DNA of 64,000 nt from Toxonevra muliebris (GCA_963691655.1 OY829326.1:94295235-94359234); one strand, 5' to 3'. Positions 23,842 through 35,391 are shown, counted from the stretch's first letter. A program made the numbers and translations. Notes: generated by a model not told the origin, from the sequence alone.

Positions 23842-25113
23842 AGGAATGAGATCGAAAAAATCTTATCATATATAAAATTCAATAATTTTTAAACGGTTGA
23901 TCTTAGAGTTTTGATTTTTTTTTATTTAATTGATAATATTTTACAAATTACATTTATTACAAAATATAACTTTTATAGTTCTAACCACTATTTATGAACT
24001 CGTGGACCTTTTTTGGTAAGCCTTTCATTAGAGATTTGATAGTTGTTTCAGACAGTTTGCCCATCTCCTTTTAAAATTTTCGATATTTTGGGACAACCTT
24101 TTTGTGCTCTTTAAGTTTCTTTTCACAAGAGCCCAATATCTCTCCACTGGTCTTAGCTCCAGACAATTTGGAGGATTGTCCTCTCTTGGTACAAAAACTA
24201 TGTTATTACTTTGGTACCACTCCAGAGTTTTCTTGCAGTAGTGATATGATGACAAATCGGGCCAAAAATATGTCGACACATTGTGCTCTCTTATGAAAGG
24301 AAGAAGTCTTTTTTCAAACATTCTTTGATGTATATTTCGGTATTTATAGAGCCCACTGTAACAAATGACTTGCTTCTTTTGCCGCAACTGCATATAGCTT
24401 GCCATACCAGGAATTTTTGCCTGCTTTTGGATTTTAAATTGTTCTTCGACATTTCCTCGAGCACCAGCAACATAAAATTTTTACCCGGAAGCTGCGTAAA
24501 ATCTGCCAGTACATACGTTTCGTCGTTCATTATACAACATGAATATTTTTGTATGAAATTCGATTTTAATTTCCGAGCCCTACTTTTGGCGTCTAAATTT
24601 TTTACAGCATTCCTGTCTGGAACTTTTTGGACTTTGTATGGTTTCAAACCTGCATTGGCTTTAACTTTTAGCACCAAATAGTCAGAGCACTGAGCTAACC
24701 GGGCAGCTTTTCTACCAGATGTGTTTGGAGATCTTTTCAATATGCTTTCTATTTTCTTGGCTTTCCCAATATCATGTGGTCCTTGTTTTCTTCCCGAACC
24801 AGGTTTCCTATCGATGGTTGAATTCTCCTGAAACTGTTTGATAACATTGGAAACAGTTTGACGGCAGACCTTCAATTCTTTGGGCAATTTTTTGTAGGAC
24901 CAATTTGGGTTTTTTGAAAATTTTTAATAATTTTAAGACGTACTTCTTTTTCTTCACTCATTTTGATCAAACTCACAATAAATTAACATGTTTGTCATTA
25001 AAAATAACAACTGACATATTTTTCAAAGATAACTAGATCAAAGAAATTTTTAAATTTTACACCCCAAAAAAATTATTCGGTACGTGTTTTAAGATTTTTT
25101 CAATCTCACTCCT
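23842..25113 (-). mobile_element. Dead mariner-superfamily transposon, TA-flanked
   Basis: Terminal repeats of about 24 bp (left AGGAATGAGATCGAAAAAAT, continuing CTTA; right arm the same in inverse with two changes) are flanked by TA at 23840-23841 and 25114-25115. It encodes a broken transposase on the minus strand (see 24028-24961). Length 1272 bp, typical for mariner. Confidence 0.85.
24028..24961 (-). pseudogene. Mariner-type transposase, frameshifted, DD37E spacing
   Basis: Starts at ATG 24961 (MSEEKEVRLKIIKNFQKTQ), shifts frame near 24890 (then LPKELKVCRQTVSNVIKQF, a helix-turn-helix) and shifts again in 24291-24405. Basic linker PGSGRKQ. Catalytic residues: first Asp in CIMNDETYV, second in FWPDLSSYH, and a final Glu in CLELRPVERYWALVK. 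I count 37 residues between the second Asp and that Glu, which puts it with DD37E-type elements rather than Tc1 (DD34E). With at least two frameshifts it cannot be functional. Confidence 0.8.
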
Positions 25114-25115
25114 TA

Positions 25116-26408
25116 CCTAAAGAATATGTAAAAATTGGTTTTTAAATAAGAAAAAAAAAATGTTTTTTATTGTTTATAGAAATTTATTGCTGCTTGGCCT
25201 TCTCTTCCAAAAGTGGTGAAACCGTACTTACCAGGGGCCAACGTATGACCATCGGTATCTAAAACTGGTACAGGATACTATCTAAACTTACACAAAATAA
25301 AAAACATTTCTTAAAGTTTAATATAGATATTTTATTCATTGCGTCATTATTACGATGATTATATACTTTATGTGTGAGTTTCTCTCAGTTGGGATATTTG
25401 TGATAAATAAGTATGTTAAATAAGTTTCTACCACAAATAACATAAGAAAATTTCAAATGTTATTGGGGGAAAAAACAATATTGTTTTAAGACAAACAAAA
25501 ACCATTTTTGCACACGTTTCGAAAAATTCCAATGTTGAGCAAACTCCTTAGAAGATAGTAAATAAATAAACGATTTCAAATTTATTGTAAAATCAATTGA
25601 AGCTGTAGTAATTTATGTCAAGAACAAAGAACATTTTTATATTACTCTTGTGTATAATTAAATATTTTTACTTTCTCTTTAACTAAATTAATGATATAGT
25701 ATGTATATTTTATGCGTAAAACTGTGTTTACTTAAAAATACCAACTGAAATTAAATTATTACTTGAATTTGTATCATTTACAAAGTTAATGATAACAAAG
25801 TTACTGTAGGAAAAAGATTCAATTTCATTTAATTTATATTACTTTAAATTATTACCCGAAGAAATACTCTTTTATTTTGCAATATTATATAATATATTGC
25901 ATAGATTACAAAAACACAAAACACGCAAAATACTTTGAAAGAAAAAGACAATTTTACTTTAGTTTAGTATTTAATAATAATTCTTGCTTTACTTTCTTAC
26001 AATGATATTTAGTTTGATTTGATGCAAAAAATAAATTTAAGGTAATAAATTGATATTAACATGTTAACTAAATGTTAAATTTGTTCAGCAAAGTGCTGCG
26101 TTCGACTTTAAGACATTATTCAATTTAAATTAAATTATAATTAACATTATTATTATTATTACCATAGAGAGTACTCATTCTCATTAAAAACACACAAAAA
26201 TTGAAAATTAGAGTGCATAATAGATTTATAACTTATTGAATTGAAGTCAGCAAAAATTATTAAATTTAAATTAAAATCGTATCATTGGCAGAAGTAAGTT
26301 TATTTTTCTTAATTCCATTTTGTTAAAATTATCTCATGCATATAGCACGTGTTTCAATAATGCAATGATTTTGTTCAATTTAAAAATCATGTTTCAAAAA
26401 GCTTCACT
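25116..26408. other. AT-rich region; possible 3' UTR of the Gly/Pro-rich gene
   Basis: No reading frame. Minus-strand AATAAA signals (TTTATT on plus) at 26299-26304, about 105 bases past the stop of the terminal exon, and at 25331-25336. Confidence 0.4.
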
Positions 26409-26498
26409 TTAGGCTTTAGCATTTTTATTTGGAATTGCTTCTTTGTTATTTCCGTCCTTTGTGGCGGTCTTGTTAATTGTTTGTTTGTCTTTAGCATC
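26409..26498 (-). CDS. Probable alternative terminal exon of the Gly/Pro-rich gene
   Basis: On the minus strand an acceptor TTTATTTGCAG ends at 26499 and is followed in phase 0 by 29 codons (DAKDKQTINKTATKDGNNKE, then AIPNKNAKA) and TAA. The gene at 29648-30679 ends ...GCT AAG GTA AAA TCG TAA; the AAG|GTAAAA can act as a phase-0 donor, so splicing would replace the last three residues (VKS) by this Lys/Asn-rich tail, giving 369 residues. The two Lys-rich ends match in composition. Intron 3.16 kb. The donor is not strong and no transcript was seen. Confidence 0.5.
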   Translation of the reverse strand, partial: DAKDKQTINKTATKDGNNKEAIPNKNAKA

Positions 26499-29400
26499 CT
26501 GCAAATAAATGTGCCAAAGAATGGTGCAAAAATAAATTTTTATTAAATTTCATAAAGTTATAGCATTAAACAAAATATAAATTTTATTCAATTGAATGTT
26601 ATCATAGTAAATTATTGTAACTCTGTGATTTGCGCTGCAATTCCGATTCGGAAGAAATGGAATTTTAGCGTAAAAATCTTAAGGAATTGTTCAAAATATA
26701 TACGTGTGTTGTATGTGAACATAGATGATTTTCCTGAAACTGGCAAATTTTGTGTTCCAAAACGAATCATGGGTTAACTTAAAATAAAGACTTCAGCAGT
26801 TCATTTTCTTACTCTTTGAACCATAAAAAACCTGTACCTTGACCAGAACAACTACAAATACTAACAGCGACAAATTCCTTAAATTACTTTCTGTATTTTA
26901 TTAAAAGGAGAGGGTAAGGAATAAAATAATTTAATCAAGAGTACTTCGAGTATTGATTTTTCCGCTTGAATTGGTTTTAGTTGTTTTATATGCATTCAGA
27001 TAGGCTCTATTATTTGAAGGAACTTACAGTATTTTTGAAGTTCTGCGTGGGGACGGTGAAGACAGTTTTTTAAATATATAGTTTTTGAAAAAATGAATTT
27101 TGCTCTAGGCTTAGGCATTTCAGTGAAAATTGAAGTCTCACTCACCGGGAACTTTACTCGAGACGGCTAGGATTCGAATGGTCACGGAGGAACCAACCAA
27201 TCGCGCAATTCATTAGAAAAATGCTCGAATTTCAAATTTGCGTAATAGCGAGCGACCTCTCAAGTCAGATTACTAGCAGACGATAAAATAATTTTCAAAA
27301 TTATATACCAGAATTGATCACCATACGGGCAGCGCGAAGTATTGAATGTTACTTCAGCAATACTATCCAGATTTTACGAAACTCGCTTGATGACAGGGGT
27401 TGGTAGGGACAATTAGACTTTGTTGTTGGTTTTGTTTTTAGTTGTAGTCATCATTATTCTGGTGCATCAATATTAGAAATGTATCCTGGCATTTTTATCA
27501 ACCAATTGACCTATCCGTAAAATATTTTAATAGATTTAGTCACATCTTAGCACTAGGCGACACCGTATTTGCCATTTCGATGAAAACCATCCATATATTA
27601 GAAAATAAATGACATTAAATTAAAGCAGTTCATCAAACTTTTTGTTTAATATATGAGTACAGGTTTAAGTAATCCTAACCTAAACCTGCAGGGACAGCCA
27701 AGAGTTGGAATCAATGGACTGGGGTATAGCGTGCTCTTTCGGATATTGATTTTCGGCATATAAAAGATAGCACATAACGGACAAAATAATGGCCTGAGAC
27801 ATACGTTGTGGCACCTCTTATACAACCCTAAAGCTTTTTGGGTATATTTCCATTTACATTGCAGTACTACGTTTTGGTGCAAGGACGTTGGAAAAGAGGT
27901 TCTGCATCTTCTATATAATCTGAAATTTTATTATTGAATGTCGCAGGAGCAAATGTGGTCTCTTTGGCAAGTGGTCGTGGCACCTACCATGTAAAGGAAA
28001 TATTTGAAACGATGTCTCAAAAGAATTATAGCAAGACAATGCAAGTCTGTGTGTGAATGCGATGTTGGCGATAGTAATTGGGCGCAATATAGTCGTTGTT
28101 GGACAAGTGGTCGTGCCAACTCGTACACAAACGGAATCCTTGAAACAACATATGTGGAAGCTATCTATAATTAGAAATATGATGAAAGTTTGTATGTGGA
28201 GATATGAGATGTTCATAGTATTAACAGAGAATAATGTTGACACAATGGGATAAGTAGGAGTGGAACAACGGATGGGAACAATACGAATGATAAATGCAAT
28301 AATCAGATTTAGATCGGAGCATGCCATATGATATGCTCATATGATAAATTCATTTGTACACGTTTTTTTTTTGTTTTAATTTTCGTATTATCAAAACTAT
28401 ACTAGCGCTGGCTAGTTTTTATGTAACTGGCAAACGCCCTTATAATTTCTTTCGATATTATGTAAGTTTTAATTCGTAAATTGATTTTTAAGAAAATTTT
28501 GACCACTTAAAAACAAAAACAAACGCAATTGCGATCCAGCACAATGTCCTTGATAATGAAAATCGTTGCGATATACATGCATCTAAAATTGACGGTTGTA
28601 GTCCTCGTAACCCAAAATACCCTGTGAAAAAATGCTTGTTCATTTCCTATAGCGTCCGTGATACACTTATTTCCATGTTTTGCTCAAACAACAAAGATAT
28701 TTTGCTACAGTTGTTTGAGTTTTTATTATGGTCTTAAATAGTGACAAAATTATTGTTTACAAATAAATAAACATTGCTGGTTTCTAGATAAATGAGTTTG
28801 ATTTCCTTAAAAATAGCGTCCGTGACATATGGAATGGCTAAGGAATAGAAAATATATCACCATTATATGGAAGAAGCTTTATGTACTAACATATGCAAGA
28901 GAAAATTTACCTACCACAGTTCATCCATTCATTCATTTTTTCAACTTAAAACAAAATATAAGGTCGACTATAAATAAAATTGTTGGATATCAGTCATTAG
29001 ATAAATGTCTACGCTCTCTGCGTTCTTACAAATTGCTTTTGAAGGAGTTTTTGTTTTGCTATTAAAATTTGTAGACGAAACGAAGATTTTGTTATGGGTT
29101 AATTAACCTAATCTATTACTTTCGTATTCAGCATTTCAAAATAAATCAAAATCTATTTTGATGTAGCATATATTAATCTCCATTTTTGTTGGAACTTTTA
29201 GATCATATAAAGTATATATCTGCAATCTTAGCCTTCAGCTTCATTGTTCGTTTTTTAATCTCTCTAAGGCCTTAATTTCGAACAAAAAAATTATAAATCT
29301 CTTTGAATTTATATTTAATTTGGAGACTCGCTTTCGAACCATGAGCTTTTGAAATAACGATGGCGCTAAAATGTAGATGAACACAATCTACTAGAATCAA

Positions 29401-29647
29401 GCAAATTGAAGCAAACCTTTACTAAGCGTTTTTGTAATTCGTTTTTGATGTTTTTTTAATGAAATACTTTATTTATTAGCCTAACTACAACTAATATTAC
29501 ATCACAACAGACCCCAACGCCCGTAATCTCCCAAGTTCTTAAGGAAAACATTTGATCAAAACAGAGACAAAATGCGTTCGAGTTCAAAAATTAGGAAAAC
29601 TGAGGAAAAATTGAGAAAACATAAACTTAGCTGAGCACACGTGCTTA
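26499..29647. other. Putative intron or intergenic stretch; no independent gene seen
   Basis: ORFs at 27646-28327 are chance by composition. 27965-28250 contains two diverged copies of a unit starting AAGTGGTCGTG about 140 bases apart. The string ATAGCGTCCGTGA occurs at about 28650 and 28814. Confidence 0.45.
29468..29473 (-). terminator. Poly(A) signal for the short isoform of the Gly/Pro-rich gene
   Basis: AATAAA on the minus strand, 175 bases past the stop at 29648. Its presence upstream of the alternative terminal exon suits competition between polyadenylation and splicing. Confidence 0.45.
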
Positions 29648-30679
29648 TTACGATTTTACCTTAGCTTTTACTGCAGCCGCCTCTTGTTTTAAATACTCTT
29701 CTCGTGCTGATTCGTACATAGCTACGAATTTATCCCGTTGAGTTTTGAATTGTGCAAACAATTCGTCATCCTTGTTACCTTTTAGCCGATTCTCTATATC
29801 GATCTTTTTATCATATTCCGCGCGTATTGCATCAGTCACCCATGGTTTTTCGATGGGATATTGATTAACCAGGTTTTTTAATGTCTTAATAGTGCTTTTG
29901 CCTTTGACAACTTTCTTAACCATTTTACTATTTGCTTTTTTAATTTTTCCGATGCCATTGAATGGTACAGGTGGCATACGTGATGGGATCATGGGCGGCA
30001 TTGGTGGGATGGGTGGCATAGGACCGCCGCGTCCACGCCCTCGGCGCATAAAGAGTGGCGGTTGTACCATGGGAGGTGGGGGTGGCATTGGACCACCGCG
30101 TCCCATAGGCGGTATCGGTGGGATCATGGGCTGGAATCCGTGTAGCGGCGGCATTGGTCCACGTGGACCAGGTCCGCCCATTGGTGGTATCATACGACGG
30201 CCACGAATCGGCCCACTAGGTTGTACATTATTGAAACCACGTTGTCCACCGCCATTATATCTGTTGCGGAGTCCACCTCCACCACCACCTTGCGGTATAT
30301 TTTTGTTTTTGTTCCAATTAGCACCGTTACCACCGCCGCCGTTCTGCTGGTGTTGCTGTTGAGGCTGTTGTGACTGTAACTGCTTGTTCTTTTGTTTATT
30401 TTTGTTATTTTTTTTCTTTTGTGGTGTGGTGTTTTGCAATTGCATATTTGTTCCTGCCGCTGTTGCTGTAGCTCCTCCTCCAATCGGTGGTGTTGGATTG
30501 TTAAAATCCAGAAACCCTGGATTATCAGGAATTTGACTGGCGTTGAACATCATCTGATTGAAATGATTATCACCCGGTCGTCCCCTTGGCTTAAAGGGTT
30601 TTTTATACGGCCCAGACGACCGCAGTCCAGGACGCTGTTGATGCATTGGTCTGCCATTTTGTTGGAAATTCTTTGCCAT
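29648..30679 (-). CDS. Gly/Pro/Arg-rich basic protein, putative RNA-binding type; family not recognised
   Basis: 343 residues in one exon from ATG 30679 (MAKNFQQNGRPMHQQRPGL). The frame stays open upstream without an ATG, so an upstream exon cannot be excluded; a TTTTATTAG acceptor-like string sits at about 30750. The protein is low complexity: Asn/Gln-rich, then Lys/Asn-rich (KKKNNKNKQKNKQ), Gly-rich, then an RG/RGG block and proline-methionine runs (PPMPPMIPSRMPP), followed by a conserved-looking ~85-residue C-terminal region beginning NLVNQYPIEKPWVTDAIRAE and ending in a Glu/Ala helix. RGG and Pro runs are common in RNA-binding proteins, so a role in RNA metabolism is only an inference. 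A minus-strand AATAAA at 29473-29468 would end the short form. Confidence 0.8.
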   Translation of the reverse strand: MAKNFQQNGRPMHQQRPGLRSSGPYKKPFKPRGRPGDNHFNQMMFNASQIPDNPGFLDFNNPTPPIGGGATATAAGTNMQLQNTTPQKKKNNKNKQKNKQLQSQQPQQQHQQNGGGGNGANWNKNKNIPQGGGGGGLRNRYNGGGQRGFNNVQPSGPIRGRRMIPPMGGPGPRGPMPPLHGFQPMIPPIPPMGRGGPMPPPPPMVQPPLFMRRGRGRGGPMPPIPPMPPMIPSRMPPVPFNGIGKIKKANSKMVKKVVKGKSTIKTLKNLVNQYPIEKPWVTDAIRAEYDKKIDIENRLKGNKDDELFAQFKTQRDKFVAMYESAREEYLKQEAAAVKAKVKS

Positions 30680-30733
30680 TCTTTGTAGCCGTCTTCTCAC
30701 TTCACTTCTTTTCTTAAATTTCTTTATGTACAC

Positions 30734-31536
30734 TGAACTCGTTACCTAATAAAATTATCAACTATATTTCCTGAAAATCTCCTTCACTTCCAAATTGATA
30801 TTACAATTAATTTGTGCAAAATTCTTTGAAAATCCTAACTTAGAACACAAAATTTACCGATTCAAAAATAGTTTTTCACTTGCAAAAAAACTTTTCTCGG
30901 ATTGAAAATCTAGAATATACAACTTTGCATAAATGTGTATTTTTTTTAATTATTTGCGTATACATCATGGTTGTACATCAAGGCTTCCCTTGTGCTATCA
31001 ATATTTTTAACAATTTTTTTATTGACTAATAGTCGGATTGGGCAAATTTTTAAAATAATTTTGACAGCCTGAAACCACTGAACGCAAATTGTTTTAAAAA
31101 ATTTTTCATTGGTAACGCCATGCCAGAAACATTAGACAGTATCTGGATGTATAATAAAAATTTAAAAAACTACATTGTTTTAAGTAGTTTAAGCCACACA
31201 TAATTCGGCTCCTCAATTCAAAGTTCCATATTTCAAAGAAATTTGTTTACAACGGTTGGACAAAACGTGTTTTGGATGATTTGTTGGCGGTACTAATAAA
31301 ACTGAGTGGAATGAATGAGTCGAGTATTTTGAGAAGCTACACTAATGAAAATGAGAATACTTTCTGTCACAAAAGTGTAATTTATTTGTAAGATTTTTAT
31401 TTAATCCCAATTTATTTTATAACATTTAGATAGTACGAACTTTTATTCAAAAAATGTGAAAATAATAAAAATAACCCTTTTACTTCAATGCATTAAATTC
31501 ATAACTTTAAAAAACTTCATTGGAAATAATTATATT
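30734..31536. other. 5' flank of the Gly/Pro-rich gene
   Basis: Presumed promoter of the minus-strand gene. No distinctive elements or other gene. Confidence 0.4.
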
Positions 31537-31540
31537 TCCA

Positions 31541-31760
31541 ATTTAAGAATTGCAAGAAAAAATAAAATTGAAAGGTTAGAACTAGTGATGCACCGATTAT
31601 CATTAATCGTAACCGCAGTTTAAAAGTAATTTTGCGGTTAATTTAAGAATCGCAAGAAAAAATAAAATTGAAAGGTTCGAACTAGTGATGCACCGATTAA
31701 TCCGGCGATTATTCCGGTAATCGTACAATGCGGTTATTCAAAAAAATTTTATTTTTTTGA
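31541..31760. repeat. 100-bp tandem duplication carrying a hAT-like end sequence
   Basis: ATTTAAGAAT(T/C)GCAAGAAAA through GAACTAGTGATGCACCGATTA occurs at 31541 and again exactly 100 bases later at 31641. TAGTGATGCACCGATTA followed by runs of ATCGG/CGGTTA resembles ends of hAT-type non-autonomous elements. Probably a relic with internal duplication. Confidence 0.6.
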
Positions 31761-32639
31761 ACTCACTCCTATGTACTACTACAAAGACCAGAGCTTTCTT
31801 TTGAACAAAAACAGAAAAAACGTTTTTTTTTTTTTTAAAGTCAAAACTATTTTCCATTTAAAAAAGGTCAAATTTGGGTTTTTTTATTATTTTTCTTTTT
31901 TCAAAAGTTTGAATAAAAATCTGTCGAAAACGCGCCAGACAAAATTTTCTAAATATAGTAGATGGCTATTTACATGGATTCGAAACAGGGACTCTTTGAC
32001 CTCAATGTAAAAAAATTCTACTACCTAATAAGACTGAACTTTATGGAAGACGAAATCATACATTTTTAAAAATCAAGAGGTAAAAAGTCTGGAAATAAAA
32101 AAAAATAAAAAATTAGAGCTTTAGAAATAAAAAGAAATTAAGTAAAGAGGGAAACAATTAAAGGAAAACTTTTCAACAACTAATTAATTAACTAATGAGT
32201 TAAATATTTTTTAAAACAAACGTATACAATATAAGAGGAATAACTAAATACTAATATTCAAAAATTTTAAAAACTTGAGTCCACATATGTGTACTTTTTC
32301 AGCGAAGAGGATAACGAATGGCTGAAAAAATAAGCATTTTATATATCGAATGGTTTCCGGTTTTCATGTTTAATTTTTGCCTAATCTAGCTACAATCAAA
32401 TTTGCGGCTGCTTGTTTGTTTCGCTTTGCTCATGTGCAAATGCTGCGGCCCTTTGGTTTTTTTTTTTTTTTGTTGTTAATGAATTCTGATGTTTTAGTAT
32501 GATTTTTTTAAATAAATGAATGAAAGTTGCGAAATGAATTCAACTTCTTATTCTGCTTATAAAAAAACTAAAAAATACAATCGATATAAGGACTTTTCGA
32601 TAGAGCGTACGACCCTGAACATTATGTCATTCGTCAAAC
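31761..32639. other. Intergenic AT-rich sequence
   Basis: No gene seen; several A/T homopolymers. Confidence 0.45.
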
Positions 32640-34012
32640 TGAAGTGCGATTCTGTAACTTTCTTAGCGACCGACAATCGCTATCACAATCTGCGATCTTA
32701 TCGCTTGCACGCCGCGAAGTGCGGATTCTGTAACTCTGTGTTAGCGACGATTATCGCTAAAAATTCTTAGCTACAATTATCGCTATTTCTATTACTGTTT
32801 TATTATTTATTAATTTAAAATCTTTAACGTAGGGTTTACACCTAAAAATATTTAAATTAAGATTAAAAATATAAAAAGAGTTATATCTATGGCCATTTAC
32901 ATATATTTCTTCGTAATCGTATGGCCCCCAATAGCAACAAAGCCACAGTTAATTGAACAGTTAATTGAACAAACAAATTCGAAAGGATTGCGCGTTAGTC
33001 TCCCGGATCATATTTTTGTTGATTGCGTCTTTTACCCCATGGATACTTCGACATATCAACTGTTAACTTATCGAAATGCCCCACTGCTTACTAACTGACT
33101 GCTGGTAGCATCCAGTAAAAGCGTAAAGCAGCAAACACGTATAGATTTTTTTTAATTCGATCTCCATACAACATCATATTACATAAAATCGTATGTGTGA
33201 TGTATGTAATAGCATCACGCATAAACCATAGAACGTATCAAAGCCATATTCATATTCATTAGCTACATAGAATTTTTTTTTTTTTTTTCATTGACCTGAA
33301 TTCTCTTAACGTGGCCATATGGACACATGCCCTATCTAAGAAACCAATTTATAGATCGGAAGCAAAAGTTGAATTTATGTTATTTCGGACTTTCTAATAC
33401 GTTTTATTCTGGGAGAATTTAGGTTGAAACAAATTACATAAATTGGACACAACAAAGTTTGCCATGTCAGCTAGTTTTTCACAAATTCTTACTTGCTTTT
33501 CCGCAAATTAAGCAGTAAATCGGAGTCCTTTTAGTTCCTTCCTTATTTCGCTAATAACAGTTTGTACAAGATCGAGAGTAATGCGGTACAACTTTTTAAA
33601 CTCCTCATTATCCAAATGGAAAGGGTCATCAACAAGACGTAAATTTGCCCGATCTACCACAACGTTGTCAATTTCTCTTGTGATTATGTCGTACGCCAAA
33701 TATATAAATGCCATCTTCTGGAGTAGGAAGAATCAACATTTTTAATTTTTGCTTGTTTCTTAATTAGTTAAGGAATTTACTTTAAATATTTCACAAAATC
33801 GCTTCTAAATTCAATAAAATGCGATTATTATCGCAAAGCTTAACGACACCAAATTTTTTATCGAAAAGTTAACGACAACTGTCGTAAATGAAATGCCAAA
33901 CTTTGCGACAAATATCGCTAAAAATTGGTTACAGAATCGCAGTATCGTTAATATTGTCGTTAACTTCACTTAGCGGTCTGAAAATTGTTGCTAACGAGTT
34001 TCAGAATCGCAC
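32640..34012. mobile_element. Decayed PIF/Harbinger-type element
   Basis: The left end (GTGCGATTCTGTAACTTTCT at about 32645, with a second start-like string GCGGATTCTGTAACTCTG at about 32722) and the right end (reverse complement GGGGTGCGATTCTGAAAC at about 34012) are inverted repeats rich in TAGCGATAATCGC and TTAACGACA strings. A transposase remnant lies at 33508-33714. No clean 3-bp duplication is visible. Confidence 0.65.
33508..33714 (-). pseudogene. Harbinger-type transposase N-terminal fragment
   Basis: 68 residues with LRLVDDPFHLDNEEFKKLYR followed by ITLDLVQTVISEI, the N-terminal pattern (DPF.L.DEEF...YR.......LI.EL) of PIF/Harbinger DDE transposases. The catalytic domain is absent, so this is a remnant of the element that contains it. 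Confidence 0.6.
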
Positions 34013-34015
34013 CCC

Positions 34016-34290
34016 TGGGGATTCTGTAACTTTCTTAGCTACCGACAACTGTTATCGCAATTTGCGATTTGATTAAAAATATAAAAAGATTCCATCTGTA
34101 CATTAATTGAGTTATATCCATTGCGATTTATGTCGCTTTGTTGGAGTCTTGAGGAAACAAACATACACCCGGATCATCTTGTTGATTGCGACTGTTATCC
34201 TATGGATGTTTCGACATATCAATGGCTGGCTCATTGAAATGCCCCACTGCTCATCCACTGACCACTGAAAGCATCCAGTAGATAAAGAAT
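34016..34290. mobile_element. Second, truncated copy of the Harbinger-type element
   Basis: Begins GGGGATTCTGTAACTTTCTT one to a few bases after the right end of the first copy and repeats, in the same orientation, segments of 32650-33120: ATTAAAAATATAAAAAGA, CCCGGATCAT..TTGTTGATTGCG, TTCGACATATCAA, GAAATGCCCCACTGCT and GCATCCAGTA. Internally deleted and lacking its right end. Confidence 0.65.
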
Positions 34291-34717
34291 TTTTTTAAAA
34301 AATAAGTGTTATTTAAAATGGAAAATGTTTAAAAGACATTTGAAAATTAATTAATAGTATATTAGTTAATTTTTAACTACATTCTCCAAAAGTTAATGAC
34401 ACAATTGTCTGTACAACTTCTGACGCTGTAGAAGCTTCTGCTATTTCTGAATAATGCAAATGGTGATTGTGGACCAGAAGAACCTACAAAAGTAGGCAGG
34501 TGAAGAATTTATGTGTAATTTTTTCATTATTTATTTATTTACTTATAAGATTTAACAATTTTTATTTTATTAAATATCACAGAAACTTTGTTTTTTGAAT
34601 TTAACTGTCGTTAAAATTTGACGTTTTGTTTCGTGCATGAAAATTGGTTTTGTGCGTTCCCATACTTTAGTGCATTTTTGTGTATCAGAGAGAGCATTTT
34701 TCGTTTACTCTCAGCAT
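34291..34717. other. Intergenic
   Basis: No gene seen. Confidence 0.4.
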
Positions 34718-35391
34718 ATATGTAATACTTCTATATTGGCAGTAACCTACCTTCACAATGAATTTGAATTCCGTAATCAAAGAGAGACAGTCTATATCGA
34801 AATTGTTTATTTGTGTTGGTATATCGGTATATTTGTAAACTATACAAACAAACAATTGTCAAATCGTTCCAGGGGCGAAATTAAAATAGAAGAATATGGT
34901 CCGAAACGAATTGAACTATTTTTACATACATAAATTTCTGGTTTCTTCTATTTGTTAATAGTCCTCAGATGTGAAGAGCGCTGAGCAAATAAAAATATTC
35001 TTTTACTTTTAAGTCACAAATCGCTGCCCATTTTTGTCGCATTTCGGCATTCTTTGGCAGCCTTTTTAATTGTTTTTTATGACAGTTATGAACATATTTC
35101 CGTATGCAAAATAAATTAATTAACTTTGTTTCTGTTTTACATAAGAAAAAGCTACTTTCGAACCTTTTTCTGTTTTAATTTATTAAATTCATTTAACAAA
35201 ACTAATTCAAAACAAATTTCACATAAACTAAACTCTAAAAAATGGAAAAAAATTATTTGATATGTTTGACACCGCTCCTGAGATTTATATTTTTGAAAAG
35301 TCATTTCGGGTACATTCGTTTATCGGTTTTCTCACTCTAATGTTGGGGAATGTACCTTGTGTGTACTGCCAATATAGAAGTACTACATATA
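34718..35391. repeat. Inverted repeat pair about 670 bp apart
   Basis: CATATATGTAATACTTCTAT then ATTGGCAGTA at 34718-34747 is matched in inverse at about 35361-35391 with one change. Probably the termini or subtermini of an unidentified element; exact ends and target duplication not found. A 98-codon ORF inside (34637-34933) shows no family features. Confidence 0.55.

Noticed and set aside
28650..28830. Repeated ATAGCGTCCGTGA as terminal repeats
   Set aside because: Both copies have the same orientation and similarity ends after about 20 bases.
29892..30362. 156-codon plus-strand ORF rich in Gly, Pro and Ile
   Set aside because: It is the antisense of the Gly/Pro/Arg-rich region of the minus-strand gene; GC-rich low complexity keeps the opposite frame open.
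34637..34933. 98-codon ORF
   Set aside because: Crosses the left inverted repeat of an element; no recognised domain or splice signals.
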